Translations under genes and position numbers: made by a program
Shown: piece by piece, positions 28,226-36,775 of the stretch
Numbering within the stretch: the stretch's first letter is position 1
Layout: each line of letters begins with the position of its first letter
Assembly (NCBI GenBank): GCA_963777975.1
Contig: CAVZSO010000013.1
Span: 310,001-374,000 of the forward strand
Direction: 5' to 3'
From: CSP1-4 sp963777975
Lineage (GTDB): Bacteria > Chloroflexota > Limnocylindria > Limnocylindrales > CSP1-4
DNA: 64,000 bases
The notes under the pieces: generated by a model
The model's input: the letters and a program-made list of their open reading frames with translations, nothing else
What the model was told of the DNA's origin: nothing
Databases searched by the model: none

Positions 28226-28240
28226 GTTATGTAACATTAC
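28226..28240 (+). promoter_or_regulatory. Near-palindromic operator upstream of the DHFR-like gene
   Basis: GTTATGT-A-ACATTAC is a 15-bp inverted repeat with one mismatched pair. It sits just after a -10-like GATAAT (28216-28221) in an unusually AT-rich patch. Its core GTTATGTAAC matches 9 of 10 bases with the palindrome at the arsR promoter 5.6 kb away. Confidence 0.5.
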
Positions 28241-28407
28241 GCCCTGAAACGGTCGGAGAAAGGCAATCGGGGGGAACAGCCCTGACGGCGGGCATTGGCC
28301 GCTGCATGTCTCTGAACGCCTGGCGATCGAGATCTCCGCGGCAGGTCGCCGATGAGGCTCGAATGTTGGTCCCAACCTTCGACGAGCACGTGCACGGAGC
28401 GATGAAG

Positions 28408-29016
28408 ATGAAGCTGACAGCCACGATGATGCTGACCGTGGACGGTGTCTACCAGGGTCCCGGAGGCCCCGATGAGGATCGCCGCGGCGGGTTCGAACGA
28501 GGCGGCTGGACCGTGGCGCACGCCGACGAGGCGATGTGGCCGTTCCTGGTCTCGTGGTTCGAGCGCGCCGATGCGCTGCTCCTTGGGCGCAAGACCTGGG
28601 AGATCTGGGAGCAGTACTGGCCGCTCCACGACAGCGGCGACCCGGTCTCCCACGGCATCAATGTCCTGCCCAAGTACGTACCCTCGACCACGCTCAAGGA
28701 CCCCAACTGGCAGAACACCCACGTCATCGATGGCGACGTCGAGGCGGCGATCCGCGAGCTCAAGGCGAAGCCCGGGCGCGAGCTCCAGGTCCACGGCAGC
28801 GGCGCCCTGCTCCGTTGGCTGCTCGAGCGCGATCTCGTCGACGAGCTCAACCTCCGGATCTCTCCCGTCATCGTCGGCGATGGGCTTCGGCTCTTCCCGG
28901 AGCGCGGCCAGACGCACGATCTGGACCTGATCGAGTCGCGATCGACGCCATCCGGCGTGATGATCCAGACGTATCGACCGGCCGGGCGGGCGACGTTCGG
29001 CAACGCCGGGGAATGA
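28408..29016 (+). CDS. Dihydrofolate reductase family protein (RibD C-terminal domain)
   Basis: A 202-residue protein of the RibD_C/DHFR-like fold: MKLTATMMLTVDGVYQGPGG, ADALLLGRKTWEIW, KYVPSTTL and the NADPH-type loop ELQVHGSGALLRWLLERDLVDEL. Such proteins are common in Chloroflexota and Actinobacteria, and the substrate is generally unknown. ATG 28408 is preferred over ATG 28402 because GGAG lies 8 nt before it. The 227 bp upstream hold an AT-rich promoter-like patch with a palindrome. A related domain begins the cyclase fusion 1.6 kb downstream. Confidence 0.85.
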   Translation: MKLTATMMLTVDGVYQGPGGPDEDRRGGFERGGWTVAHADEAMWPFLVSWFERADALLLGRKTWEIWEQYWPLHDSGDPVSHGINVLPKYVPSTTLKDPNWQNTHVIDGDVEAAIRELKAKPGRELQVHGSGALLRWLLERDLVDELNLRISPVIVGDGLRLFPERGQTHDLDLIESRSTPSGVMIQTYRPAGRATFGNAGE

Positions 29017-29046
29017 CAGCGGGCCGCCTCCGGGCGGCCGGACACG

Positions 29047-30462
29047 TCAGGCGAGTTCAGCCTCGTCCCGAGCAGGCGCCACGTTGGGGTTCACATGGAA
29101 GACGTTGTCGGGGTCCCAGGTCCGCTTGAGGGCGGCGAGGCGGGCGACCTTCGCCTCGCCGTAGACCCGGCGCGTCGCCTCCGGGCCGACGTCGCTATTG
29201 CCGTTGGCGTAGGCGCCGAGCGTCCGGTCGGGCTCGACGACCTGCATCGCCCGCCGGCACCACTCGATATTTGCGTCATCCACGGACGGGTCGGTCCAGG
29301 ATGAGTCCGCGCTGAGATCGAACGCCGCCGCGCGGCCTGCATACGCGGTCGCATCTTCGGCGATCCGGCCGATCGCCCCTCCAAGCGCCGTGATCGAGAA
29401 GCTCGAGTCGCCCGGCGCCTCACGGACGAGCTCGACCAGCTCGTCCAGCGCCCCCGGTCGGAGACCGTTCGCGTTGTGGCTCTTGATGAATGACCGGTTT
29501 CCCCAGGCGAACGCGAGGTCGTGGGCGGTCTGGACCTCGAGATACGGTGAGCTGCCGATCGTCGCGGTCAGCGGCTCCGGTCCTACACGCAGGCCGGCTG
29601 TCTCTCGCTCGACATCGGCTGCGGGTCCGCTATGGTTCCATGCCAGGTAGACGATCGGTTTCCCGACGACGTCCTCGGGGTAGTCCTCACCTTCCCCGGC
29701 GAGCGCGATGCCGAAGATGGCCGACACCGGATCGGGCGCATTCGGCACGTACTCGCTGAAGCGGTCCCAGAGCTCCTTGCCCTGGGTCGCCGGGAAGGTC
29801 AGGACGCCGCGGTGGAGTTCGGGGCCGAACGGATGGAGCCGGAACTCGAACGTCGTGGCGATCCCGAAGTTCCAGCCCGCGCCACGCAGTCCCCAGAAGA
29901 GCTCGGGCTCCGCGGCTTCGGTCGCGCGGACGAGCCGGCCGTCGGCGGTGACGAGCTCGATGGCCGTGACGTTGTCGATCGTCAGCCCGAAATGGCGCTG
30001 AAGGCGGCCCACTCCCCCACCGAGCGTCAGCCCGGCGACGCCCGTGTGGCCGACGACGCCTGTTGGGCAGACGAGACCGTGCATCTGCGCTGCCACGTCG
30101 AGCTCACCAAGAAGCGCGCCGCCGTTCGCCCGGGCGGTCCGAGTCCGGGGATCCACCTCGACGCCGCGCATGCCGGACATGTCGACGAGCAGCCCGCCAT
30201 TCGCGCCCCCGAGCCCGGCCGCGCTATGGCCGCCGGATCGGACCGTGATCTCGAGGTCGTGGTCGCGCGCGAAGCGGATCGCGGTGGCGACCTCCTCGGC
30301 GATCGACGGGCGGGCGATCACCGCCGGGCGCCGATCGTGGATCGCGTTCCAGAGGCGGCGCGCCTCGTCATAGCCGGCGTCCTCGGGCGCGATCACCTCG
30401 GCGCACGACCGGCGCAGCTGATCGATATGACGGGACGCGATCCGAGCGGTGGCCTCGACCAT
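29047..30462 (-). CDS. FAD-binding oxidoreductase with berberine-bridge (BBE) domain
   Basis: Flavoprotein oxidase of the PCMH/BBE group. The FAD domain shows RSGGHS, where H79 is the usual 8-alpha-histidyl attachment site, and VCPTGVVGHTGVAG, where C132 matches the 6-S-cysteinyl site of bicovalent enzymes. The C-terminal BBE motif is WDPDNVFHVNPNV. Substrates in this family are alcohols, sugars or alkaloid-like compounds; none can be assigned here. ATG 30462 is chosen for its GGAGGAGAG ribosome-binding site, trimming 17 residues from the longest frame. No signal peptide is visible, so it is probably cytoplasmic. Confidence 0.87.
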   Translation of the reverse strand: MVEATARIASRHIDQLRRSCAEVIAPEDAGYDEARRLWNAIHDRRPAVIARPSIAEEVATAIRFARDHDLEITVRSGGHSAAGLGGANGGLLVDMSGMRGVEVDPRTRTARANGGALLGELDVAAQMHGLVCPTGVVGHTGVAGLTLGGGVGRLQRHFGLTIDNVTAIELVTADGRLVRATEAAEPELFWGLRGAGWNFGIATTFEFRLHPFGPELHRGVLTFPATQGKELWDRFSEYVPNAPDPVSAIFGIALAGEGEDYPEDVVGKPIVYLAWNHSGPAADVERETAGLRVGPEPLTATIGSSPYLEVQTAHDLAFAWGNRSFIKSHNANGLRPGALDELVELVREAPGDSSFSITALGGAIGRIAEDATAYAGRAAAFDLSADSSWTDPSVDDANIEWCRRAMQVVEPDRTLGAYANGNSDVGPEATRRVYGEAKVARLAALKRTWDPDNVFHVNPNVAPARDEAELA

Positions 30463-30584
30463 CCTCTCTCCTCCGTGGTTGCTCCGTTCGGTCGATGCTC
30501 GGAATGGTCGCATGGACGGCCTCCCGCCTGGCGTGGTCGTTCGCGACGGTGGTCACCGCCGACGGGGCCGTCTAGTCTTGCTTC

Positions 30585-31724
30585 ATGAAGCTCGTGGTGA
30601 CCGCGTTCGTGACGCTCGATGGTGTCGTCGAGGGGCCCGGTTTCGACGAACACCGGACCGGGCGGAATGCCTGGGCCCTGCGCGTCCAGAACGACGAGGA
30701 TGAGGTCTACAACCGTGCCCAGATCATGGGCGCCGACGCGCTCCTGTTGGGCCGTCGAACGTGGCAGATCTGGGCCGCGTTCTGGCCGACCGCGGGCGGC
30801 GACGTCGACATGGTCGGCAAGATGAACGGGATCCCGAAGTACGTCGTCTCGAACACGCTCACGCGAGCCGACTGGAACAACACGACGATCGTCTCTGGCG
30901 ACGTGCCCGCCGAGATCCGCAAGCTGAAGGCTGCGCCCGGCGGCGAGCTCATCGTCTACGGCAGCCCGGACCTGGTGGATGAGCTCCTGCGCCACGACCT
31001 CGTCGACGAATACCGGCTGCTCATCTATCCCGTCATCCTCGGCAGCGGCAAGCACTTGTTCCGCGACCGGATCGACACCCACCATCTGCGCCTCGCCGAG
31101 TCACGAACCTTCAGCTCGGGCGTCGTCCTGCTGACGTACGTGCCCGATCCCGACGCTCCCACGAGCCGCTTCGTCGAGGAGTACCGCTGGACGGTAGAAC
31201 AGATCCGCTCGCTCCAGGCGGCCGAGGACTTCGATCGGACGCTGGCGACGGTCCTGTTCGCCGACATCGTCGATTCGACCGGGCGAGCCCACGCCATCGG
31301 CGACCGAGCGTGGCGGAAGCTGCTCGACGCCTTCCAGCAGGACGTCCGCGCCGTCATCGAACGGTGGAACGGCCGGAACGTCGAGTTCACCGGCGACGGC
31401 GTGATGGCGGTCTTCGACGCGCCGACGCGGGCCCTCCGGTGCGGCTTCGAGCTCGTGGATGCGGCCCACGGCCTCGAGCTCGAGATCCGGGTGGGCCTCC
31501 ACACCGGAGAGATCGAGCGGCGCGAGACGGGCATCGGCGGGATCGCGGTCCATATCGCCGCCCGGCTCCTGGGCTCGGCGGCGCCAGGGCACGTCGTGGT
31601 GACTTCGACCGTCCGCGATCTGGTGACCGGCATCGACCTGTCGTTCACGTCGCTCGGACCGACGAGCCTGCGCGGGGTGCCGGGCGCGTGGGAGCTGTTC
31701 GAGGTGGGAAGCGCGGACCGCTAG
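30585..31724 (+). CDS. RibD/DHFR-like domain fused to a class III nucleotide cyclase domain
   Basis: A single 379-residue frame with two domains. Residues 1-187 are a RibD_C/DHFR-like fold (MKLVVTAFVTLDGVVEGPG; ADALLLGRRTWQIW; ELIVYGSPDLVDELLRHDL). After a linker helix (195-215), residues 218-375 form a class III adenylate/guanylate cyclase domain: TVLFADIVDST with metal Asp227, VEFTGDGVMAVFD with metal Asp271, and GGIAVHIAARL. The substrate-selecting Lys of adenylate cyclases is Glu267, as in guanylate cyclases. There is no frame break between the domains. No Shine-Dalgarno sequence; TAGTCT lies 6 nt before ATG. Product and partner are unknown. Confidence 0.85.
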   Translation: MKLVVTAFVTLDGVVEGPGFDEHRTGRNAWALRVQNDEDEVYNRAQIMGADALLLGRRTWQIWAAFWPTAGGDVDMVGKMNGIPKYVVSNTLTRADWNNTTIVSGDVPAEIRKLKAAPGGELIVYGSPDLVDELLRHDLVDEYRLLIYPVILGSGKHLFRDRIDTHHLRLAESRTFSSGVVLLTYVPDPDAPTSRFVEEYRWTVEQIRSLQAAEDFDRTLATVLFADIVDSTGRAHAIGDRAWRKLLDAFQQDVRAVIERWNGRNVEFTGDGVMAVFDAPTRALRCGFELVDAAHGLELEIRVGLHTGEIERRETGIGGIAVHIAARLLGSAAPGHVVVTSTVRDLVTGIDLSFTSLGPTSLRGVPGAWELFEVGSADR

Positions 31725-31863
31725 GCTCCGGCTCGAGCCGCCGACCGTCAGTCGCTCCCCCTTGGCTGGTTTTGTGGATGGTTCGGGTCCTGCCCGTAAC
31801 ATCGGGCGCGTAGGCACGTCCTACGAGCGGCGCGCGGGCTCGACTGCGTTCGAGGAGGAGGCG

Positions 31864-32703
31864 ATGATCGGCCGGCTCAGGTTCGTAGGCTGGTTCGTGC
31901 CGGTCATGGCGCTGCTCGCCGCGTGTACGCCGCCGGCGGTATCGCCGACGGCACTGGCGTCCCCGGAGTCATCTGCGTCGCCCGGCGCGGCGGCGCTCAG
32001 CGCGACACCAAGCCCGATGCCGAGCGTCACGGCTGCGCCGACCGCATCGGCGCTGGCTGCCCCGAGTCCGACCGCGGCCGTCGCCCGCTGGACGAAGGCG
32101 CGGCGCTTGACTGACATCGACTTCTGTGACGACCTCACGGCCGTCATCGACAGCGGCGGCGGGTACCACGTGGCGGCGGACTGCGATGGCGGAGTCCACG
32201 TGTTCAGCTCGAAGGATGGATCGACGTGGACGGACACGCTGATGGCGGCGCCGGTCCATCGAACCGAGTGGCTGCCCCATCTGGCCATCGATGGCGACAC
32301 CCTCTACCTCGGCGTCACCCGGTTCGGCGATGACACTGACTGCGGGGCTCCTCACGATATCGGCGTCTTCATCCGGAGTAGGCATGTGCCCGAAGGGGCC
32401 TGGTCGGACGCGGCGAGGGTCGGCGCCCGCGGCGACCGACTGCACGACCTTCAGGTCGCCGACGGCGTCCTCCACGCGATCGTGAACGCGGAGGACGCCG
32501 GACCGCTGTCGTACGAGTCAAAGGCAGGGCCTGCTCTCACGCGCGTCGCCCTGCCCGGCGCGCACTCGGGCGTGGTTCGGATCGGCCACGATGGAAAGGC
32601 TCGAGTCGCCTACGCGACCGAGCATCGGGTGATCTACGGCACCGTAGCCGGCGGGGAGCTTTCGAGGACCACCGTCGTCGCCGACAAGCGGACCAACATG
32701 TAG
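31864..32703 (+). CDS. Predicted lipoprotein, function unknown
   Basis: Exported lipoprotein with a signal peptide ending in lipobox LLAAC (Cys21), then a long Ala/Ser/Pro/Thr linker (about 22-80) and a globular part containing FCDDLTAVIDSGGGYHVAADCDGG and repeated HVFSSKDGSTW / LYLGVTRFG strands that suggest a beta-propeller (BNR-like). ATG 31864 follows a GAGGAGGAG ribosome-binding site. The TAG stop after DKRTNM is followed in the same frame by protein-like sequence (SELLLASDDRAQGYAQTGRA) to a second stop, so the gene may be truncated by a point change. Confidence 0.7.
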   Translation: MIGRLRFVGWFVPVMALLAACTPPAVSPTALASPESSASPGAAALSATPSPMPSVTAAPTASALAAPSPTAAVARWTKARRLTDIDFCDDLTAVIDSGGGYHVAADCDGGVHVFSSKDGSTWTDTLMAAPVHRTEWLPHLAIDGDTLYLGVTRFGDDTDCGAPHDIGVFIRSRHVPEGAWSDAARVGARGDRLHDLQVADGVLHAIVNAEDAGPLSYESKAGPALTRVALPGAHSGVVRIGHDGKARVAYATEHRVIYGTVAGGELSRTTVVADKRTNM

Positions 32704-32957
32704 TCCGAGCTCCTGCTCGCCTCGGACGACCGAGCCCAAGGGTACGCGCAAACTGGTCGAGCGTGACGCCCCAGGCGCAATGTCGGCGACGATGTCGCAC
32801 GTCAGCCTAGACCGCCGCGGACCGAGGACCAACGCCGGACTCGGCCTTATCGCCGACTCCCCTCTCAGCGCGGCTGAGCTCGATGTCGTTCCGAGACCCG
32901 GACACCGAGAACCGGACACCGACGTCGTGGTGCCCGGTTCGCGTGCGTTGCCGCGTG

Positions 32958-33470
32958 TCAGATCTCGCTGAGCACGGCCTCGAGCCGATCCCAGGTCTCG
33001 ATGGCACCGGCGACCATGCCGCTGGCCAGGGCGCCCTCGACGGCCTCAGGCGAGCCGATGTGGCCGACTGAGCGGATCCTGGTCCGGGCACCCAGGTCCT
33101 CGAAGGTGTGCGTCTCCGGCCCGCCCTGGGGGCCGATGCCCTCGACATCGAACATGAAGGTCCAGGCGAAGCGCTCGGGGGCATCGATCTCGAGGTACTC
33201 GCCATAGAAGGCCACGTCCTCGCGATCGGGCGCTCGGCTGACATAGCGCCACTTGCCGCCCGGTCGCACGTCCATCTCGGCCACGGTGGTCGTCGTGCCG
33301 TGTGGGCCCCACCAGCGAGGCACGATCTCGGGATCCATGAACGCCTTCCAGACTCGCTCGCGCGGGGCATCGAACGTGCGCTCGAAGATGAGATCGCCAC
33401 CCTCCGAGTAGATGGTGGTCGTCTCGGTGCTACCTCGGTCGATCCGTGTCGCCGTCATCGTCGTCTCCAT
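32958..33470 (-). CDS. SRPBCC (AHSA1-like) domain protein
   Basis: A START-like fold protein of the Activator-of-Hsp90-ATPase (AHSA1) group: FERTFDAPRERVWKAFMDPEIVPRWW, VAEMDVRPGGKWRYVSRAPDRED and TWDRLEAVLSEI. These proteins bind small hydrophobic ligands and commonly sit next to an ArsR regulator. ATG 33470 is chosen for AGGAG 7 nt upstream and overlaps the arsR 3' end by about 40 bp, so the two are co-transcribed. Confidence 0.88.
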   Translation of the reverse strand: METTMTATRIDRGSTETTTIYSEGGDLIFERTFDAPRERVWKAFMDPEIVPRWWGPHGTTTTVAEMDVRPGGKWRYVSRAPDREDVAFYGEYLEIDAPERFAWTFMFDVEGIGPQGGPETHTFEDLGARTRIRSVGHIGSPEAVEGALASGMVAGAIETWDRLEAVLSEI

Positions 33471-33810
33471 CTCGGTGCTCCTCTGCTTCCTGGACATCGC
33501 GGAGGTAGGCATCCAGCCGTTCGAAGCTCTCCTCCCAGTGCCGTCGGTACTGGCCGACCCAATCGGCGATATCGCGCAGCGGGTCGGCCCGCAGCCGTCG
33601 AGGTCGCCACTGTGCCTGCCTCCCCTGCTCGATGAGCCCGGCCCGCTCCAGCACCCGTAGGTGCTTCGAGATCGCGGGTTGACTCATCACGAACGGCGCC
33701 GACAGGTCTTTGACCGACGCTTCGCCCTGTGCGAGGCGGGCCAGGATCGCCCGCCGAGTCGGGTCGGCGAGCGCTGCGAACGTGGTGCTGAGCTGATCCG
33801 GTCGCTGCAT
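33430..33810 (-). CDS. ArsR-family transcriptional regulator
   Basis: A 126-residue winged-helix repressor: LADPTRRAILARLAQGEASVKDL, recognition helix SQPAISKHLRVLERAGLI, then RRLRADPLRDIADWVGQYRRHWEESFERLDAYL, the arrangement seen in ArsR proteins paired with SRPBCC genes. No metal-binding cysteines are visible, so it probably senses something other than arsenic-type metals. The acidic tail (DDDDGDTD) lies over the start of the SRPBCC gene. A perfect palindrome 15 bp upstream is a likely autoregulatory operator. Confidence 0.92.
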   Translation of the reverse strand: MQRPDQLSTTFAALADPTRRAILARLAQGEASVKDLSAPFVMSQPAISKHLRVLERAGLIEQGRQAQWRPRRLRADPLRDIADWVGQYRRHWEESFERLDAYLRDVQEAEEHRDGDDDDGDTDRPR

Positions 33811-33824
33811 CTATATCACCTGTG

Positions 33825-33836
33825 GGTTATATAACC
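33825..33836 (-). promoter_or_regulatory. Palindromic ArsR operator candidate
   Basis: GGTTATATAACC is a perfect 12-bp palindrome 15 bp upstream of arsR, in a locally AT-rich patch where the promoter should be. Its core recurs with one change at 28226-28235 upstream of the DHFR-like gene. Confidence 0.6.
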
Positions 33837-33952
33837 TAGCGGAACTATACATCGCCGACCAGGCTCTGTCAAGCCCCGATCCGCCGAGATCCAGATCCAG
33901 ATCGTGGCTGAGCGCCACGCTGCTGGACTCGTGGCGTACGATCGGGTGCACG

Positions 33953-35068
33953 ATGGTTGCCGGCATCGCCTCCCCCGAGCGTCGCACCGGCCAGCGGCAG
34001 GAGCAGGACATCCGCTTCTGCCTCGGGCACCAAGGCGCCCGACTGGCGTGGGCGATTCACGGCAGCGGGCCGCCCGTCATCGTCGTCTCGTGCTGGCTGA
34101 GCCACCTGCAGCACGACTGGCGCAGCCCCGTCTGGCGCCACTTCCTCGAGGACCTCGGCGCGTTCGCGACGCTCGTGCGCTACGACGAGCGTGGCTTCGG
34201 CATGTCGGATTGGGATGTGACGGACTTCTCGTTGGAGGCTCGCTACGGTGACCTGGAGGCGCTCGTCGAGGCGACCGGGTTCGAGCGCTTCGCGCTGCTC
34301 GGCATGTCGGGCGGTTCATCGGTCGCCATGGCATACGCCGCCCGCCATCCGGAGCGGGTGACGCGGCTGATCCTGTACGGCACCGTCTGTGGCCGGCCTG
34401 TCTCGTTCGACGGTGACGCGCTGGCCGAGGAGGAGACCTTCCGGAGCATGATCCGGGTCGGCTGGGCGAAGGAGGATCCACTCTTCCGCCGGGTCTTCAC
34501 GCGGATCTTCATCCCGGATGCCAGCGAGGAGCAGATGCGCTGGTTCGACGCCTTGCAACGGATGACTACGTCGCCCGAGAACGCCGTGGCCAGCAGGCTC
34601 GGGCGGCAGGCGGTCGATATCGCCGACGAGCTGCCGCGCATCAGCGCGCCGACGCTCATCCTCCAGGCGATCGGCGATCATTCGACGACGTTCGACAACG
34701 CGGTCGAGGTCGCCGGACGCATCCCGGGCGCTCGCCTCGTCGAGCTCGACAGCGCGAACCACATCCTGCTCGCCGACGAGGCGGCATGGGCGACGTTCGT
34801 GGCTGAGGTCCGCGACTTCCTCGAACCCGATCGGTGGGCCGACGACCGGCATCGCCTCGAAGCCGTCGAGCCCCTCTCCCCTCGCGAGCTCGACGTCCTG
34901 CGACTGGCGGCGCGCGGCATGGCCAACGGGGCCATCGCTGCCGAGCTTGGGTTGAGCCCACGCACCGTCGAACGGCATTGTTCGAACGCGTACAGCAAGC
35001 TGGGCGTCGGCGGCAAGTCGGCCAGAGCGGCCGCCGTCGCGGAGGTCATTCGGCGCGGACTGGCCTGA
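33953..35068 (+). CDS. Alpha/beta hydrolase fused to LuxR-type DNA-binding domain
   Basis: A 371-residue two-domain protein. Residues 20-295 are an alpha/beta hydrolase with nucleophile elbow GMSGGS (Ser119), the acid-region strand APTLILQAIGDHSTTF and the histidine loop DSANHILL. Residues 308-371 are a LuxR-type HTH (LSPRELDVLRLAARGMANGAIAAELGLS). The pairing suggests a regulator whose hydrolase fold senses or processes a ligand; this is inference. TACGAT lies 9 nt before ATG and no Shine-Dalgarno sequence is visible. Confidence 0.87.
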   Translation: MVAGIASPERRTGQRQEQDIRFCLGHQGARLAWAIHGSGPPVIVVSCWLSHLQHDWRSPVWRHFLEDLGAFATLVRYDERGFGMSDWDVTDFSLEARYGDLEALVEATGFERFALLGMSGGSSVAMAYAARHPERVTRLILYGTVCGRPVSFDGDALAEEETFRSMIRVGWAKEDPLFRRVFTRIFIPDASEEQMRWFDALQRMTTSPENAVASRLGRQAVDIADELPRISAPTLILQAIGDHSTTFDNAVEVAGRIPGARLVELDSANHILLADEAAWATFVAEVRDFLEPDRWADDRHRLEAVEPLSPRELDVLRLAARGMANGAIAAELGLSPRTVERHCSNAYSKLGVGGKSARAAAVAEVIRRGLA

Positions 35069-35308
35069 CGGGTGTCCTGGGGCTGCCATCAGCCGCGGGA
35101 TCGTGAGACCGATGGGGCAGGTTCGGAGCGGCCAGCGAGCTGCTCATCAGCCCGTCCGGGTGGCGCCTGACTGCGTGCAGCCCGACAGGGCACGCCACGC
35201 GGCCAGCCTGGAGATTGGGTGCCTGCGCGGTTCCGGCACCGTCTCCTCCGCGCGACCCTTCACGCATGGCGTCCCCATCCGCGGAACGCGCATCCATTGG
35301 AGGATCCG

Positions 35309-35802
35309 ATGACGGCCACGACCCTATCCGAGACCGAAGGGCGATTCCGGGCAGAGCCCGGCACGGCCCGAGGTACGCCCGCAGTGACAGCGACGCTGGT
35401 CGACGGGCGAGCTCACTTGACGGCGGGAGACGTTCGACTGGGATGCCGACCTGCCGACCGTGATCGGCGGAACGAACCTCGCTCCGAGCCCGACCGCCTA
35501 CCTCCTCGGCGCCCTGGCCGGCTGTGGCGTCGCGTTCCTGAACGACACGCTGGCACCGCAGTTCGGCGTGCGGATCGAGGGCATCACGGCGGTCGCCCGT
35601 TGCTCGACTGACCTGCGCGGGCCTGCTCGGGATGGACGATGCGTCGCCCGAGCTGATGGACATCGGCCTCGAGATCACCGTCACGACGCCCGACTCGGCG
35701 GAGAAGACGGAGCCCATGTTCGACGCATGGCGCGAACGCTGCCCGATCTACCTCGCGCTGCTTCGCCCACGCGCCGTCACGTTGGCGATGCAGGTCGCCT
35801 GA
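35309..35802 (+). CDS. OsmC family protein (two frameshifts)
   Basis: OsmC/Ohr-type thiol peroxidase fold, about 164 residues after correction. The start MTATTLSETEGRF at ATG 35309 has GGAGG 5 nt upstream. Extra G bases in GGG runs at 35425-35427 and 35619-35621 break the frame; removing them gives TFDWDADLPTVIGGTNLAPSPTAYLLGALAGCGVAFL, then LRGLLGMDDASPELMDIGLEI, ending RAVTLAMQVA. The resolving-cysteine helix GALAGCGVAF is present; the second family cysteine may be RCPIYLAL. The stop abuts the stop of the convergent peptidase gene. Confidence 0.78.
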
Positions 35803-36763
35803 TCAGGCGAACCGGTCGGTGGCTGCCACCAAAGCCGCCTGCATGGCGGGATGGCTGCCGGTGTGGCCCGCCTCGTCGATGAGGATGAGCTCGCTGCCGG
35901 GCCAGGCATGGGCCAGCAGCCACGGCGTGCCCAGCAGGTTGCCGAGATCGAGGCTGCCTTCGATGAGCACGCCCGGGATCGATGCCAATCGGCCGGCGTC
36001 GCGGATGAGGGCGCCTTCGTCGAGCCACGAGCCGTGACTCCAGAAGTGCGTCACGATCCTGGCGAAGGCCATCCGGAAGTCGGCATCCTCGTATCGGGCG
36101 AGCGGCGGGACATCCGGCAGCATGGCGTCCTCCCAGTCGCACCAGTCCCTGGCGGCCCGCTCACGAACGAGCGGGTCGGGATCAGCCAGTCGTCGGGCAT
36201 ACGCGGCGGCCAGGTCGCCGTCGCGCTCCGTCTCTGGGACGCCGGCCACGAAGCGTGCCCAGGCGTCGGGGAAGACGACGCCCAATCCGCGCGTCAGCAG
36301 GTCCGTCTCGGCGCGGCGCCCGGTCGCGATCGAGACGAGGATCATCTCGCTGACACGGTCGGTGTGGCGCTCGGCATAGGCCAGGCCCAGCGCGGAGCCC
36401 CATGACCCGCCGAAGACGAGCCAGCGCTCGATGTCCAGGTGCGCACGGAGGCGCTCGAGATCGCCGAGGAGATGCTCGGTCGTGTTCGTGCCAGATCCGT
36501 GGTCGGGTCGCTCGCATGCGGCAGGCTTCGGCCGCAGTTGCGCTGGTCGAAGAGGACGATCCGATACCGGGCGGGGTCGAAGTAGCGCCGAAGCCCGCTG
36601 GTGCAGCCTGAGCCTGGGCCGCCGTGCAGCACCACCGCTGGCTTGCCGGCCGGGTTCCCGCAGACCTCCCAATAGACCTGCTGGCCGTCGCCTACGTCCA
36701 GCATGCCCGTGCGAGAACGGCTCGATCTCCGGGTACCGGGCTCCCGGGACCGTCGTGCGTCAT
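35803..36763 (-). CDS. pip: Proline iminopeptidase, alpha/beta hydrolase (multiple frameshifts)
   Basis: Prolyl aminopeptidase family (S33): HGMLDVGDGQQVYWEVCGNP, HGGPGSGCTSGLRRYFD (oxyanion loop), FDQRNCGRS, nucleophile elbow FGGSWGSALGLAYAE and DEAGHTGSHPAM for the histidine. The frame is broken near 36730 (+1), 36705 (+1) and 36492 (-1), each repairable by one base. The start at ATG 36763 gives MTHDGPGSPVPEIEPFSHG after correction, matching the family N-terminus. It follows the neighbouring hydrolase gene by 12 nt in the same direction. Confidence 0.78.
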
Positions 36764-36775
36764 TCGCGAGGCAGC

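Noticed and set aside
28181..28407. Riboswitch or tRNA in the hflX-DHFR gap
   Set aside because: No recognisable conserved core or cloverleaf; only a promoter-like patch and a palindrome are visible.
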